NCBI RefSeq assembly: GCF_015477805.1
Contig: NZ_JADLQL010000002.1
Location: 1,178,001 to 1,242,000, forward strand
Source of the DNA: Nocardia flavorosea
GTDB taxonomy: Bacteria; Actinomycetota; Actinomycetes; Mycobacteriales; Mycobacteriaceae
Length of the DNA stretch: 64,000 bases
Direction of reading: 5' to 3'
Shown: positions 54,280 to 63,367 of the stretch, in pieces
Numbering within the stretch: position 1 is the first letter of the stretch
How the letters are laid out: each line of letters starts with the position of its first letter
Made by a program: the position numbers and the translations under genes
Notes under the pieces: generated by a model
The model's input: the letters and a program-made list of their open reading frames with translations, nothing else
Database searches by the model: none
Told to the model about the DNA's origin: nothing

Positions 54280-54417
54280 GTGGCAACCGGGATATTCGTA
54301 CACGTCGATGGACAGCGTGAACGTGACGATCACGTCCGGTATCGCAGCGCACTGTTTCTGGACGGTGATGCACCGACTCGGGGCCCTCGCTGCCCGGATC
54401 CGAGTGCTCCGCGGTGA
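54280..54417 (+). CDS. Putative 45-residue ORF coupled to the LpqS-like gene
   Basis: GTG 54280 is preceded by AAGGAGG with a 7-base spacer. The frame (MATGIFVHVDGQRERDDHVR, then YRSALFLDGDAP and a short C-terminal RGPRCPDPSAPR) ends at TGA 54417, overlapping the GTG of the next gene as GTGA. The strong ribosome-binding site and overlap suggest translational coupling. The peptide has a single Cys and no known motif. It may be a regulatory upstream ORF or a small protein; an overlapping frame in another phase is equally long but lacks this arrangement. Confidence 0.4.
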   Translation: MATGIFVHVDGQRERDDHVRYRSALFLDGDAPTRGPRCPDPSAPR

Positions 54418-54824
54418 ATATTCACGCTCGGCTGCGCCGTGTATCGGTGGCACTGACGATGGCGGTACTGCTCATCGCCCCGATCTTCGACTGCACCTTT
54501 CACCTGGCAGACGAGCACAGCGGTCCGGTTGCCGCGGCGGCTGCGCCGGCCGTCGGGAGCGCCTACACAGGGCACCTGCACGGTATGAGCGGTCACTTCG
54601 ATCACTGTGATCAGCACATGATCCACTGCGTCGAGAAATCGGTGCTGCCCTCCGGTGGCGCGACCGTCCAGCAGTTGCTGTTGATGGCGCTGATCGGGAT
54701 AGCCACCGTCGCCGCGGTCTCCCCGGCCGCCATCGGTACGCGCGGGATCCGCGGTCCGCCGGGCGGCTTACCCGTGTTGAACGGGCAAGCGATTCTCACG
54801 AATTTCTGTATCTCCCGACGCTGA
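54414..54824 (+). CDS. lpqS: LpqS-like copper-responsive secreted protein
   Basis: A 136-residue protein with an N-terminal hydrophobic segment (VALTMAVLLIAPIFDC), a His/Cys/Met-rich middle (HLHGMSGHFDHCDQHMIHC) suited to copper binding, a second hydrophobic stretch (LLLMALIGIATVAAVS) and the tail RGPPGG...GQAILTNFCISRR. The tail resembles that of M. tuberculosis LpqS, a RicR-regulated copper protein encoded directly before cysK2. The Cys after the signal is not in a canonical lipobox (IFDC), so lipidation is uncertain. GTG 54414 overlaps the stop of the 45-codon ORF. Confidence 0.65.
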   Translation: MNIHARLRRVSVALTMAVLLIAPIFDCTFHLADEHSGPVAAAAAPAVGSAYTGHLHGMSGHFDHCDQHMIHCVEKSVLPSGGATVQQLLLMALIGIATVAAVSPAAIGTRGIRGPPGGLPVLNGQAILTNFCISRR

Positions 54825-54929
54825 TCGGCCAGCGCCAGGCCGAGACATCCTGTCGTCGGCCGGTGTCCGCTGCCCGCTCATCGTCTCGACCGCCTTGTGT
54901 GGCGGTGCGGATACAGAAAGCGATAAATC

Positions 54930-56057
54930 GTGAACGACACCGTGTTCGGCAAGTCGGCCGAACCTGCTTCGATTGTGCTCACCCCGCCTGCTCCGGCGCG
55001 GGAGTCGAGTTCGCTTGTCGGCAATACCCCTGTTCTGTGGGTGGGGGAGCCGTTGGCACCCGCCGGCCGCGGCTTCTGGGCGAAACTCGAAGGTTTCAAC
55101 CCCGGCGGGATGAAGGACCGGCCCGCCCTGCACATGGTCCGCCGGGCGAAAGAACGCGGAGATCTGGCACCGGGTTCCCGCATCATCGAATCCACGAGTG
55201 GCACTCTCGGGTTGGGGTTGGCGCTGGCGGGGGCCGTGTACCACCACCCCGTCACCGTGGTCACCGATCCGGGGCTCGAACCGATCGTGGACCGCCTGCT
55301 CGCCTCCTACGGTGCGCGGGTCGAACTGGTGGCCGAACCGCATCCCAGCGGCGGCTGGCAACAGGCACGCCGTGAGCGGGTCGCCGAACTCATGGCGGCC
55401 GAGCCCGGGGCCTGGTGCCCCGACCAGTACAGCAATCCGGACAATATCGACGGATACGAATCACTCGGGCGGGAGCTGATACAGCAGCTGGGCGTGGTCG
55501 ATGTGCTGGTGTGCGCCGTCGGCACCGGCGGTCACTCCGCGGGTGTCGCGCGGGTGCTGCGCCGAGCGAACCCGGACCTGCAGCTGATCGGCGTGGACAC
55601 GGTCGCCTCCACGATCTTCGGCCAGCCCGCCGGACCGCGGATCATGCGCGGGCTCGGGTCCAGCATCTTCCCGCGTAACGTCGATTACTCGGCCTTTCGT
55701 GAAGTGCACTGGGTGGCACCGGCCGAAGCCGTCTGGGCGTGCCGGGCGCTGGCCGGTACGCATTATGCGAGCGGTGGCTGGAGTGTGGGGGCCGTGGCGT
55801 TGGTCGCGGGATGGGTCGCACGTACCCGGCCGGCCGGCACCCGGATAGCGGCGGTGTTCCCGGACGGGCCGCAGCGCTACTTCGACACCGTCTACAACGA
55901 CGACTACTGCCGCGAGCACGGCCTACTCGATACCGATCCGCCGATCGAACCCGACGTTATCGCGCAACCGGGACAGCGTGTGGTGCACTCGTGGACCCGC
56001 TGCACGACCGTCGTCGACCCGTACGCCACCGACCGGGCAGGAGGAGCCGTATCGTGA
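54930..56057 (+). CDS. cysK2: PLP-dependent cysteine-synthase-family enzyme, CysK2-like
   Basis: A 375-residue fold-type II PLP enzyme. The Schiff-base Lys is in [13 protein letters not shown], substrate binding in [12 protein letters not shown], and the PLP phosphate loop in [15 protein letters not shown]. tuberculosis CysK2 (Rv0848) makes S-sulfocysteine from O-phosphoserine and thiosulfate and lies in the copper-induced lpqS-cysK2-Rv0849 operon. The same neighbours here support the assignment. The C-terminal segment [18 protein letters not shown] is typical of this subgroup. GTG 54930 has a weak ribosome-binding site. The stop overlaps the MFS start as GTGA. Confidence 0.82.
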   Translation: MNDTVFGKSAEPASIVLTPPAPARESSSLVGNTPVLWVGEPLAPAGRGFWAKLEGFNPGGMKDRPALHMVRRAKERGDLAPGSRIIESTSGTLGLGLALAGAVYHHPVTVVTDPGLEPIVDRLLASYGARVELVAEPHPSGGWQQARRERVAELMAAEPGAWCPDQYSNPDNIDGYESLGRELIQQLGVVDVLVCAVGTGGHSAGVARVLRRANPDLQLIGVDTVASTIFGQPAGPRIMRGLGSSIFPRNVDYSAFREVHWVAPAEAVWACRALAGTHYASGGWSVGAVALVAGWVARTRPAGTRIAAVFPDGPQRYFDTVYNDDYCREHGLLDTDPPIEPDVIAQPGQRVVHSWTRCTTVVDPYATDRAGGAVS

Positions 56058-57349
56058 CCGTACTGAGGAGCTTCCGCAGCTTCGACCTGGCCGCGCGGCT
56101 GCTGATGATCAACCAGTTCGGTATCAACCTCGGCTTCTACATGTTGATGCCGTATCTGGCCGGCTATCTCGCGGGACCGCTGGGTTTGGCGGCCTGGGCG
56201 GTCGGCCTGGTACTCGGTGTACGGAACTTCTCCCAGCAGGGCATGTTCCTCATCGGTGGCACTCTCGCCGACCGGCTCGGATACAAACCCTTGATCGTCG
56301 CGGGATGTCTGTTACGTACCGGAGGGTTCGCCCTTCTGGTGTTCGCCACCTCGCTGCCCGGGGTGCTCATTGCCTCCGCCGCAACAGGTTTCGCCGGGGC
56401 ACTGTTCAACCCGGCAGTCCGCGCCTATCTGGCGGCCGATACCGGGGAGCGGCGGGTAGAAGCGTTCGCAGTGTTCAATATCTTCTACCAAGCCGGTATC
56501 CTGGCCGGTCCGCTGGTGGGCCTGGCATTGATGTTCCTGGATTTCCGGGTGACCGCGGCGGCCGCGGCGGCCGTGTTCGCCGTCTTGACCGTCGCCCAAC
56601 TGTCCGCGCTGCCGGCGCGCCGCGAACAGAAGATCACCGAACAGACCTCGGTCCTGCAGGACTGGCGCACGGTGGCGGCCAACCGCCGCTTCCTGCTCTT
56701 CTCGCTGACGATGATCGGCTCGTATGTGCTGTCGTTCCAGGTGTATCTGGCCTTACCGCTGCAGGCCGAATATCTGACCGGTGCACAATCGCAGGTGCTC
56801 GTATCGGCGCTGTTCGTGGTCTCCGGTGTGGTCGCTGTGGCCGGCCAGTTGCGGATCACCGGATGGTTCCGGGCGCGCTGGGGAACCGGGCGCAGCCTCG
56901 CGGTCGGTATGGGGATATCGGCCGCGGCGTTCCTGCCGTTGCTGCTGGTGCCAGGGCCAGGAAGATTCGGCGTCCCCGCCGCGGTCGTCGCATTACTGAT
57001 TTCCACGGCGCTGCTCGCGGTCGGAACCGCCGCGGTGTTCCCCTTCGAAATGGATACCGTCGTGTCGCTCGCGGACGGAAAACTGGTGGCCACCCATTAC
57101 GGCTTCTACAACACGATCGTGGGAATCGGCATTCTGGCCGGCAACCTCGCAACCGGGGCGATCGTCGGGGCCGCACGTGCCGCCGGTGCGGATTGGGCGG
57201 TATGGGCCGGGCTCGGCCTCATCGGGGCGCTGGCGGCCTGGGCGTTGTATCGGCTCGACCGGCCGCAGCCTGCACAGATTGCCCGCGACGGCGTGCCCGT
57301 TGGTATCGACCGGCAGGGCAGCGAACCGGCAGGTCCGATACGCCGCTGA
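56054..57349 (+). CDS. MFS transporter (Rv0849-like)
   Basis: A 431-residue major-facilitator protein with about 12 helices. Helix 1 is [20 protein letters not shown], the loop 2-3 motif [20 protein letters not shown] matches the conserved GxLaDrxGrk, and a central cytoplasmic loop lies around residues 185-215 ([11 protein letters not shown]). GTG 56054 overlaps the CysK2 stop by four bases, so the two are co-translated, as cysK2 and Rv0849 are in M. tuberculosis. It may export a sulfur compound or a metal-binding product of that pathway. A much longer frame upstream overlaps cysK2 and is a shadow. Confidence 0.87.
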   Translation: MTVLRSFRSFDLAARLLMINQFGINLGFYMLMPYLAGYLAGPLGLAAWAVGLVLGVRNFSQQGMFLIGGTLADRLGYKPLIVAGCLLRTGGFALLVFATSLPGVLIASAATGFAGALFNPAVRAYLAADTGERRVEAFAVFNIFYQAGILAGPLVGLALMFLDFRVTAAAAAAVFAVLTVAQLSALPARREQKITEQTSVLQDWRTVAANRRFLLFSLTMIGSYVLSFQVYLALPLQAEYLTGAQSQVLVSALFVVSGVVAVAGQLRITGWFRARWGTGRSLAVGMGISAAAFLPLLLVPGPGRFGVPAAVVALLISTALLAVGTAAVFPFEMDTVVSLADGKLVATHYGFYNTIVGIGILAGNLATGAIVGAARAAGADWAVWAGLGLIGALAAWALYRLDRPQPAQIARDGVPVGIDRQGSEPAGPIRR

Positions 57350-57393
57350 ACCCGGCGGCCGAGTTGGTCGCGGCCCGCCCGGCCGGGCGGGCC

Positions 57394-57518
57394 GCGGTGT
57401 CGGCGGGCTCGGGTTTTGCCGCGGTGTCGGCGGGCTCGGGTTTTGCCGCGGTGTCGGCGGGCTCGGGTTTTGCCGCGGTGTCGGCGGGCTCGGGTTTTGC
57501 CGCGGTGTCGGCGGGCTC
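57394..57518. repeat. 27-bp tandem repeat (4.6 copies)
   Basis: A 27-bp unit beginning GCGGTGTCGGCGGGCTCG and ending GGTTTTGCC is repeated from 57394, 57421, 57448 and 57475 without a single difference, then a fifth copy stops after 17 bases. The perfect identity suggests recent expansion. It lies in the 393-bp gap 57350-57742 between the MFS and copper-ATPase genes. The unit is nine codons, so it stays open in several frames, but I see no start signal and treat the gap as non-coding. Confidence 0.9.
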
Positions 57519-57742
57519 CGGTATCGATTTCGGCCGGTGCGGACCGGGACCGAGTGGGCAGGCCGGGCGCCCGGAACCATCGGTGACCACGGCGAACCGG
57601 CCGGATAGGCCGCTTGCGTTGCCGGGCCGTGGCAGCGCGGTCGGCGCGCCTTCCGGGCAGCGGTGATCTGCCGGCCGGAGTCGAGAGGAGGATGAATGGA
57701 GAGGACAGGCAGGCTCCGGTCGAACAGTCAGGAGGCTTCTCG

Positions 57743-60010
57743 ATGTCGCATCCCGAGCGCAGGCGTATCGACTCCGCCGGACACGATCGCGGTGTATCCG
57801 CACCGAATCCGGCCCCGGATATTTCGGGCCGCCGCACCGCCCGGCCCGGGCATGATGGTTCTGCCGGACACGACGTTGCGCCGGATTACGACTCCGCTTC
57901 TGGATCTGACGTCCTTTCCGGGCACAGCGGCCGCCCAGGGCACGGTGGTCACCCCGAGAGCGGTGGGCATGATCAGCACGCGGGGCACGGGGCGCACGGG
58001 GAGATGTTCCGGCGCCGGTTCTGGGTCAGCCTGATCCTGTCGGTGCCGGTCGTCGGATTCAGCCATATGGTCGCCGATTTGCTGGGATACCACCTGCCGG
58101 ATTTTCCGGGGGTCTCGTGGATTCCGCCGCTCCTGGGGACGGTGATCTTCGTCTACGGTGGGATGCCCTTCCTCACCGGCGGCTGGACCGAACTGCGTTC
58201 CCGCCGGCCCGGGATGATGTTGTTGATCGGGATGGCGATCACGGTCGCGTTCGTCGCCTCCTGGATCACCACGCTGGGGCTCGGCGGGTTCGAGTTGGAT
58301 TTCTGGTGGGAACTGGCCCTGCTGATCGTCATCATGCTGCTGGGGCACTGGCTGGAGATGCGGGCGCTGGGTTCGGCCTCCGGCGCACTCGACGCCTTGG
58401 CCGCGATGCTGCCCGATACCGCGGAGAAAATCACCGGCGACGGGCTCGTGGCGGTCCCGTTGAGCGAGCTGTCTCGCGATGACCTGGTGCTGGTGCGTGC
58501 GGGGGCGCGGGTACCCGCCGACGGCACGGTTACCGACGGCCGCGCCGAAGTCGACGAATCCATGATCACCGGTGAGTCGAAGACCGTCACCCGCGATATC
58601 GGCGAGACCGTGGTCGCCGGTACGGTCGCCACCGACAGCGCCCTGCGCGTGCGGATCACCGCGGTCGGCGAGGACACCGCGCTGGCCGGGATCCAGCGCA
58701 TGGTCGCCGACGCCCAGGCTTCCTCTTCCCGTGCCCAGGCGCTGGCGGATAAAGCCGCCGCGTTCCTGTTCTATTTCGCCGCCGGTACCGGCGTGCTGAC
58801 CTTCGCGATCTGGGCGCTGCTCGGCAATCTCGACGAGGCGGTGGTGCGTACGGTGACTGTCCTGGTCATCGCCTGTCCGCACGCCCTGGGGTTGGCGATA
58901 CCGCTGGTCATCGCGATCTCCACCGAACGCGCGGCGCAGGCCGGGGTGCTGGTCAAAGACCGGCTCGCGCTCGAACACATGCGCACCGTCGACGTGGTGC
59001 TGTTCGACAAAACCGGCACCTTGACCCAGGGACGGCACCAGCTCACCGGGGTCACCGCCACCGCCGGCATCAGCGAAGAACATCTGCTCGCGCTCGCCGC
59101 GGCTGTCGAAGCCGATAGCGAACACCCGCTCGCACGAGCCATCGTCGCCGCCGCCGAAACGCGTGTTCCCGAGTCGGAACGGCGCACGGCCACCGACTTC
59201 CGCTCGCTACCCGGCCGCGGGGTCCGCGCCCGCGTCGACGGTACCGAGGTCACCGTCGGTGGCCCGGCCATGCTCGCCGATTCCGGTTTGCCGGTACCCG
59301 AGGACGTCGCCGCCGTCACCCGCGGCTGGGTGCGACGCGGCGCCTCGGTGCTGCATATCGTCCGCGGTGAGCGCGTACTCGGCGCTGTCGCACTGGAAGA
59401 CGCCGTCCGCGAGGAATCCCGCCGGGCCGTCGACGCCTTGCACGACCGCGGCGTGACCGTCGCGATGATCACCGGCGACGCCCGTCAGGTCGCCGATGCC
59501 GTCGCCGCCGATCTGGGTATCGACGAGGTGTTCGCCGAAGTGCTGCCCGAACACAAGGACGCGAAGGTCGCCGAACTGCACGATCGCGGGCACAAGGTGG
59601 CGATGGTGGGGGACGGGGTCAACGACGCTCCCGCTCTGGCCCGCGCCGATGTCGGCGTGGCGATCGGTGCCGGTACCGATGTCGCCATCGAATCCGCCGG
59701 GGTCGTACTCGCTGCGAACGACCCGCGCGCGGTGCTGTCGATTATCGAACTGTCCCACGCGAGTTACCGGAAGATGTGGCAGAACCTGCTTTGGGCCACC
59801 GGATACAACGTTATCGCCGTCCCGCTGGCCGCGGGTGTGCTGGCGTTCGCCGGTATCGCGATCTCGCCCGCGGTCGCCGCCGTGCTCATGTCGATTTCCA
59901 CCATTGTCGTCGCGTTGAACGCCCAACTGCTGCGTCGACTCGATCTCGACCCTGCTCGCCTGGCCGGCCCGCGCAATCGGAACGCACCGGCCGGGGTGGA
60001 GGCTCGGTGA
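57743..60010 (+). CDS. copB: Copper-translocating P-type ATPase (CopB-like, CPH motif)
   Basis: A 755-residue P1B-type ATPase. The first 95 residues are cytoplasmic and very His-rich (GHSGRPGHGGHPESGGHDQH), replacing the usual HMA domains. The core has TGES (MITGESKTV), the transmembrane motif ACPHALG (Cys378-Pro-His), the phosphorylation site FDKTGTLTQG (Asp422), the HP motif SEHPLARAI and GDGVNDAPAL. CPH instead of CPC marks the CopB group, linked to Cu2+ or Cu+/Ag+ export. ATG 57743 with AGGAGG seven bases upstream decides the start. It closes the copper cluster and is followed by a strong bidirectional terminator. Confidence 0.92.
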   Translation: MSHPERRRIDSAGHDRGVSAPNPAPDISGRRTARPGHDGSAGHDVAPDYDSASGSDVLSGHSGRPGHGGHPESGGHDQHAGHGAHGEMFRRRFWVSLILSVPVVGFSHMVADLLGYHLPDFPGVSWIPPLLGTVIFVYGGMPFLTGGWTELRSRRPGMMLLIGMAITVAFVASWITTLGLGGFELDFWWELALLIVIMLLGHWLEMRALGSASGALDALAAMLPDTAEKITGDGLVAVPLSELSRDDLVLVRAGARVPADGTVTDGRAEVDESMITGESKTVTRDIGETVVAGTVATDSALRVRITAVGEDTALAGIQRMVADAQASSSRAQALADKAAAFLFYFAAGTGVLTFAIWALLGNLDEAVVRTVTVLVIACPHALGLAIPLVIAISTERAAQAGVLVKDRLALEHMRTVDVVLFDKTGTLTQGRHQLTGVTATAGISEEHLLALAAAVEADSEHPLARAIVAAAETRVPESERRTATDFRSLPGRGVRARVDGTEVTVGGPAMLADSGLPVPEDVAAVTRGWVRRGASVLHIVRGERVLGAVALEDAVREESRRAVDALHDRGVTVAMITGDARQVADAVAADLGIDEVFAEVLPEHKDAKVAELHDRGHKVAMVGDGVNDAPALARADVGVAIGAGTDVAIESAGVVLAANDPRAVLSIIELSHASYRKMWQNLLWATGYNVIAVPLAAGVLAFAGIAISPAVAAVLMSISTIVVALNAQLLRRLDLDPARLAGPRNRNAPAGVEAR

Positions 60011-60017
60011 AAAGAGA

Positions 60018-60047
60018 GCGGGAGCGGACCGTATGGTCCGCTCCCGC
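60018..60047. terminator. Bidirectional terminator
   Basis: A perfect 13-bp stem (GCGGGAGCGGACC and its complement) with a 4-nt GTAT loop lies between the copper ATPase and the convergent DUF475 gene. Confidence 0.75.
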
Positions 60048-60067
60048 GTCTGTCGTTCGGTTTCCGG

Positions 60068-61174
60068 TCAGGCGACCGGAGTGGGCTCCGAGGTGAGGGG
60101 TTTCTCCGATTCGCCTTCCTTGCGGTTGCGGCGGATGCTGGAGATCACCGCGGCGCCGATGAAGGCGATACCGACCAGGCCGGTGATGAGCTCGTTGACG
60201 TGCACACCGATCGAGACGATCAGGATCAGTGCCAGGGCGCCGATGGCCCAGTGCGCGCCGTGCTCGAGGAACACGAACTCGCTGAGGGTGCCCTTGCGCA
60301 CGAGGTAGACGGTGATCGACCGGACGAACATGGCGCCGATCAGGCCCAGACCCAGCGCGATGATGATCGGGTCGGAGGTGATGGCGAACGCGCCGATCAC
60401 ACCGTCGAAGGAGAACGACGCGTCGAGGACCTCGAGGTAGAGGAACAGGAAGAACCCGGCCTTACCGGTGGCCTTGGCCAGCCCGGACGGGCCGCCGGCG
60501 GCTTCCTCGGCATGCTCCTCGGCGTGGAACATGGACCCGAGTCCGTCGACGGCGATGTAGATGATCATGCCGAGCAGGCCGCCCAGCAGCACGGTGGAGC
60601 GATCGTCGTCGGCGGCGAGGAATTCCGCGGCCAGGACCAGGCCGGTGCCGGCGACGACCACGGCCGCCATATCCAGTTTGCCGACCTTGGCCAGCGGGCG
60701 CTCCAGCCAGGACAGCCAGGTCAGTTCGCGATCGGCGAAGATGAAGTTCAGGAACAGCATCGCCAGGAACATGCCGCCGAACGAGGCGATCTGCGGGTGG
60801 GCGTCGGTGAGCAGGGTTTCGTAGCTGGGGCTGCCGTCGGGGAAGTACGGGGCGTCGTCCGCGGGCGGGTTCAACGCGAGATCGAAGGCCTGGACCGGGT
60901 TGAGTCCGGCGGTGATCCACACGATGGCCAGCGGGAAGACCAGCCGCATACCGAAAACGGCGATCAGGATGCCGATGGTGAGGAAGATCTTCTGCCAGAA
61001 CTCACTCATCTTCTCCAAGATGGTGGCGTTGATCACGGCGTTGTCGAACGATAGCGACACTTCCATGATGCCGAGGATGATGCAGAGCGCCAAAGCGGTC
61101 GGGCCGCCGTACAGGAACGCCACTACCAGTGATAAGAGTGTGACGACTATGGAAAAACCGAATATGCGCAGCAC
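60068..61174 (-). CDS. DUF475/TerC-like integral membrane protein
   Basis: A 368-residue protein with about nine membrane helices. It begins VLRIFGFSIVVTLLSLVVAF. The acidic intramembrane motifs EVSLSFDNAVINA and EVLDASFSFDGVIGAFAI are the TerC-family hallmarks and probably bind a metal. FADRELTWL and FVFLEHGAHWAIGALAL are typical of DUF475. TerC relatives work with TerD in tellurite/metal stress and in metallation of secreted enzymes. GTG 61174 is chosen (GAAAGG upstream); GTG 61177 is equally possible. It lies downstream of and on the same strand as terD, separated by a hairpin. Confidence 0.85.
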   Translation of the reverse strand: MLRIFGFSIVVTLLSLVVAFLYGGPTALALCIILGIMEVSLSFDNAVINATILEKMSEFWQKIFLTIGILIAVFGMRLVFPLAIVWITAGLNPVQAFDLALNPPADDAPYFPDGSPSYETLLTDAHPQIASFGGMFLAMLFLNFIFADRELTWLSWLERPLAKVGKLDMAAVVVAGTGLVLAAEFLAADDDRSTVLLGGLLGMIIYIAVDGLGSMFHAEEHAEEAAGGPSGLAKATGKAGFFLFLYLEVLDASFSFDGVIGAFAITSDPIIIALGLGLIGAMFVRSITVYLVRKGTLSEFVFLEHGAHWAIGALALILIVSIGVHVNELITGLVGIAFIGAAVISSIRRNRKEGESEKPLTSEPTPVA

Positions 61175-61334
61175 CACGCAAGACCTTTCGTGTGCGGTGG
61201 CCGGACTGCGGTCGGTTCCCGGCCCAAAACGAGAAACCTGATCGGCGGTACGGACCACCATTGGTCACCAGCGTTGCCGCCGACCGCCTATTTGTCCAAT
61301 TTGTCCCCTCCGCTTCGCTGGGAAGGCCGAAAAC

Positions 61335-61360
61335 GAGGGGGCCCGTAACCGGACCCCCTC
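61335..61360 (-). terminator. Hairpin after terD
   Basis: GAGGGGG (61335-61341) pairs with CCCCCTC (61354-61360). It lies 24 bp past the terD stop on the minus strand. It may end or attenuate the transcript before DUF475. Confidence 0.5.
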
Positions 61361-61383
61361 ACGCTACCCGGAGGCGCGGGTCG

Positions 61384-61959
61384 TCAGACGTTGACGCCGT
61401 AGTCGCGGGCGATACCGGCCAGGCCGGAGGCGTAGCCCTGGCCGATGGCGCGGAACTTCCATTCGGCGCCGTTGCGGTACAGCTCACCGAACACCATGGC
61501 GGTTTCGGTGGAGGCGTCCTCGGACAGGTCGTAGCGGGCCAGCTCTTCGTTGTTGGCCTGGTTCACGACGCGGATGTAGGCGTTGCGGACCTGGCCGAAG
61601 GACTGCGACCGGCTGTCGGCTTCGTAGATCGAGACCGGGAAGAAGATGCTTTCGATGGTGGGCGGGGTGTTCGCCAGGTCGACGTTGATGACCTCGTCGT
61701 CGCCCTCGCCCTCACCGGTGGTGTTGTCGCCGATGTGCTCGATGCTGCCCTCGGGGGACTTCAGGTTGTTGAAGAACACGAAGTGCTTATCGGACACGAC
61801 CTTCTTGTCGGCTCCGGTGGCGATCGCGCTGGCGTCGAGGTCGAAGTCCGTGCCCGTGGTGGTGCGCACATCCCAGCCCAGGCCGACGGCGACCGCGGTG
61901 AGCCCCGGAGCCGCTTTGCTCAGCGAGACGTTGCCGCCCTTGGACAAACTGACACCCAT
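61384..61959 (-). CDS. terD: Tellurium-resistance/stress protein TerD
   Basis: A 191-residue TerD-family protein starting MGVSLSKGGNVSLSKAAPG. The calcium-binding segment DFDLDASAIATGADKK and the acidic GEGEGDDEVINVDL are intact, followed by AYIRVVNQANNEELARYDLSE and the closing AIGQGYASGLAGIARDYG. TerD proteins are cytoplasmic Ca2+-binding proteins linked to stress, phage and metal responses and usually sit with TerC-like and biosynthetic genes. AAGGGA eight bases before ATG 61959 sets the start. It is divergent from the coiled-coil/CitE pair. Confidence 0.95.
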   Translation of the reverse strand: MGVSLSKGGNVSLSKAAPGLTAVAVGLGWDVRTTTGTDFDLDASAIATGADKKVVSDKHFVFFNNLKSPEGSIEHIGDNTTGEGEGDDEVINVDLANTPPTIESIFFPVSIYEADSRSQSFGQVRNAYIRVVNQANNEELARYDLSEDASTETAMVFGELYRNGAEWKFRAIGQGYASGLAGIARDYGVNV

Positions 61960-62146
61960 GCGGGATTCCCTTTCGTAGTTGTCTGCGATTCCCAGCATGT
62001 CCGAAATCGCCGGGTACGGAAACGACAGTAGTGGGTTTCGGCGGAGTTGCGTAGCGTCATGCGCCCATCCGGACCCGGAAGCCCTCTTGCACCTGCGGTA
62101 TCGGCCGTCGGCACGCCCCCGGCCCCGATCTCATACCATCGGGTCT

Positions 62147-63355
62147 GTGGCAGGCCGTAGGCGTGGATGGTTTCGGTCGGGGGAGGATCCGTGGTTCGAA
62201 CAGGCACGGTCCGCGCTGACGGCGGCATTCCTGGATCTGGACCGCCGGCAATCGGCCGCGGATGCGGCCACCATCGCCTCCGAGGAGATCTTTCCGGAAC
62301 GAGAACTCGGCCGGCGCTGGGCGCCGGTGCGGCAGCAGTGCTACGCCGCCGGTGAGGCATATCTCGCGCTGACCGACGAGATCGGCCGGTCCGAGCAGTC
62401 CGGCGCCGGGATTCCGGGGCGGCAGGAGCGGCTGGACACCGTGGTGCGGCAGCTGCACGCGGCGGCACGGGAAGTGGACCGGTTCTATCACGGTGAACGC
62501 ACCCGGCTCGACGAGGCCGTCGCGGTGCGCGGTGCGGTGCCGGACCTGGTCGCGCACGTCACCACCGAGGCGGCCCGGGTACGCGGGCAGGCGGCCGAAT
62601 CGGAGTACGCCGGCTATCCGTCGGTGCGGGCCGCGGCCGCTCGGATCGATGAGGCGATGGTCACACTCGAGGCCGTTCCGGCGGAAGCGCGGGGCCGGGT
62701 GCGGGCCGCGGCGAACCAGTTGGACGCCGTAACGGCGGAGTTGTCGGAAGCTTTGGCCCAAGCGCCATCTCGGGTCGGCGCGGCGCGTAACGCGATCGCC
62801 TCGGTCACCACCCGGATCGCGGCGGTGCGCACCCGCGCCGAACGGCTCGGGCCCGCGTATTCTGCGCTGTTGCGCGAGTTCAATGCTGCGAGTTCGGCTG
62901 ATCTGGCCGACAATGAGCGCGCAAGTGAGCGTCATATCACCGCGGCTGACGATGCCCTCGCCGGCGCCCGCGCCGCCGCGGCCGAGCACAACCCGGAGCT
63001 GGCCCTTGACCTGACCACAACTGCGCGCGGTCATCTCGCCGACGCCGAACAACTCGTCGATGCCGTAACCAAACGGCTGGCCGAGTTGCGTACGGTCCGA
63101 GACGATCCGCGCCGACGCGCGGAGGCTGTGCGGTTCCGGCTCCGGGACGCGCAGATGCTGGCAGTTTCACGGGGACTGGTCGCTGAATGGGGTTCGGTTC
63201 TGGACGCCCAGGTCGAGCGGCTCGACCGGGTCACCGGATCGCTGACCGGGCCGCACCCCGATTATTGGGCGTATGTGAACGAACTCGACACCATCACCGA
63301 ATTCATTGCGGGTGTGGTGGACCGAATGCGCAAACAAACTGGACAAAACGGATGA
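62147..63355 (+). CDS. Long coiled-coil protein linked to the Ter module
   Basis: A 402-residue, almost entirely helical, Ala-rich protein. Heptad-like stretches run from about residue 60 to 360, for example TVVRQLHAAAREVDRFYHGE, AARIDEAMVTLEAVPAEARG and ARGHLADAEQLVDAVTKRLAEL. There is no membrane segment after residue 1. I cannot name a family; such proteins occur beside terD in actinobacteria. GTG 62147 (VAGRRRGWFRSGEDPWFEQAR region) follows TACCAT by seven bases, a leaderless-type start, and gives a better N-terminus than the earlier in-frame ATG. It is 12 bp upstream of the CitE-like gene, so the two are probably co-transcribed. Confidence 0.7.
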   Translation: MAGRRRGWFRSGEDPWFEQARSALTAAFLDLDRRQSAADAATIASEEIFPERELGRRWAPVRQQCYAAGEAYLALTDEIGRSEQSGAGIPGRQERLDTVVRQLHAAAREVDRFYHGERTRLDEAVAVRGAVPDLVAHVTTEAARVRGQAAESEYAGYPSVRAAAARIDEAMVTLEAVPAEARGRVRAAANQLDAVTAELSEALAQAPSRVGAARNAIASVTTRIAAVRTRAERLGPAYSALLREFNAASSADLADNERASERHITAADDALAGARAAAAEHNPELALDLTTTARGHLADAEQLVDAVTKRLAELRTVRDDPRRRAEAVRFRLRDAQMLAVSRGLVAEWGSVLDAQVERLDRVTGSLTGPHPDYWAYVNELDTITEFIAGVVDRMRKQTGQNG

Positions 63356-63367
63356 GACGGGGGCTAG

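Noticed and set aside
57219..57803. A minus-strand ORF reading the 27-bp repeat as EPADTAAKP units
   Set aside because: No ribosome-binding site, and it runs antisense into the MFS and ATPase genes; the repeat stays open only because its length is a multiple of three.
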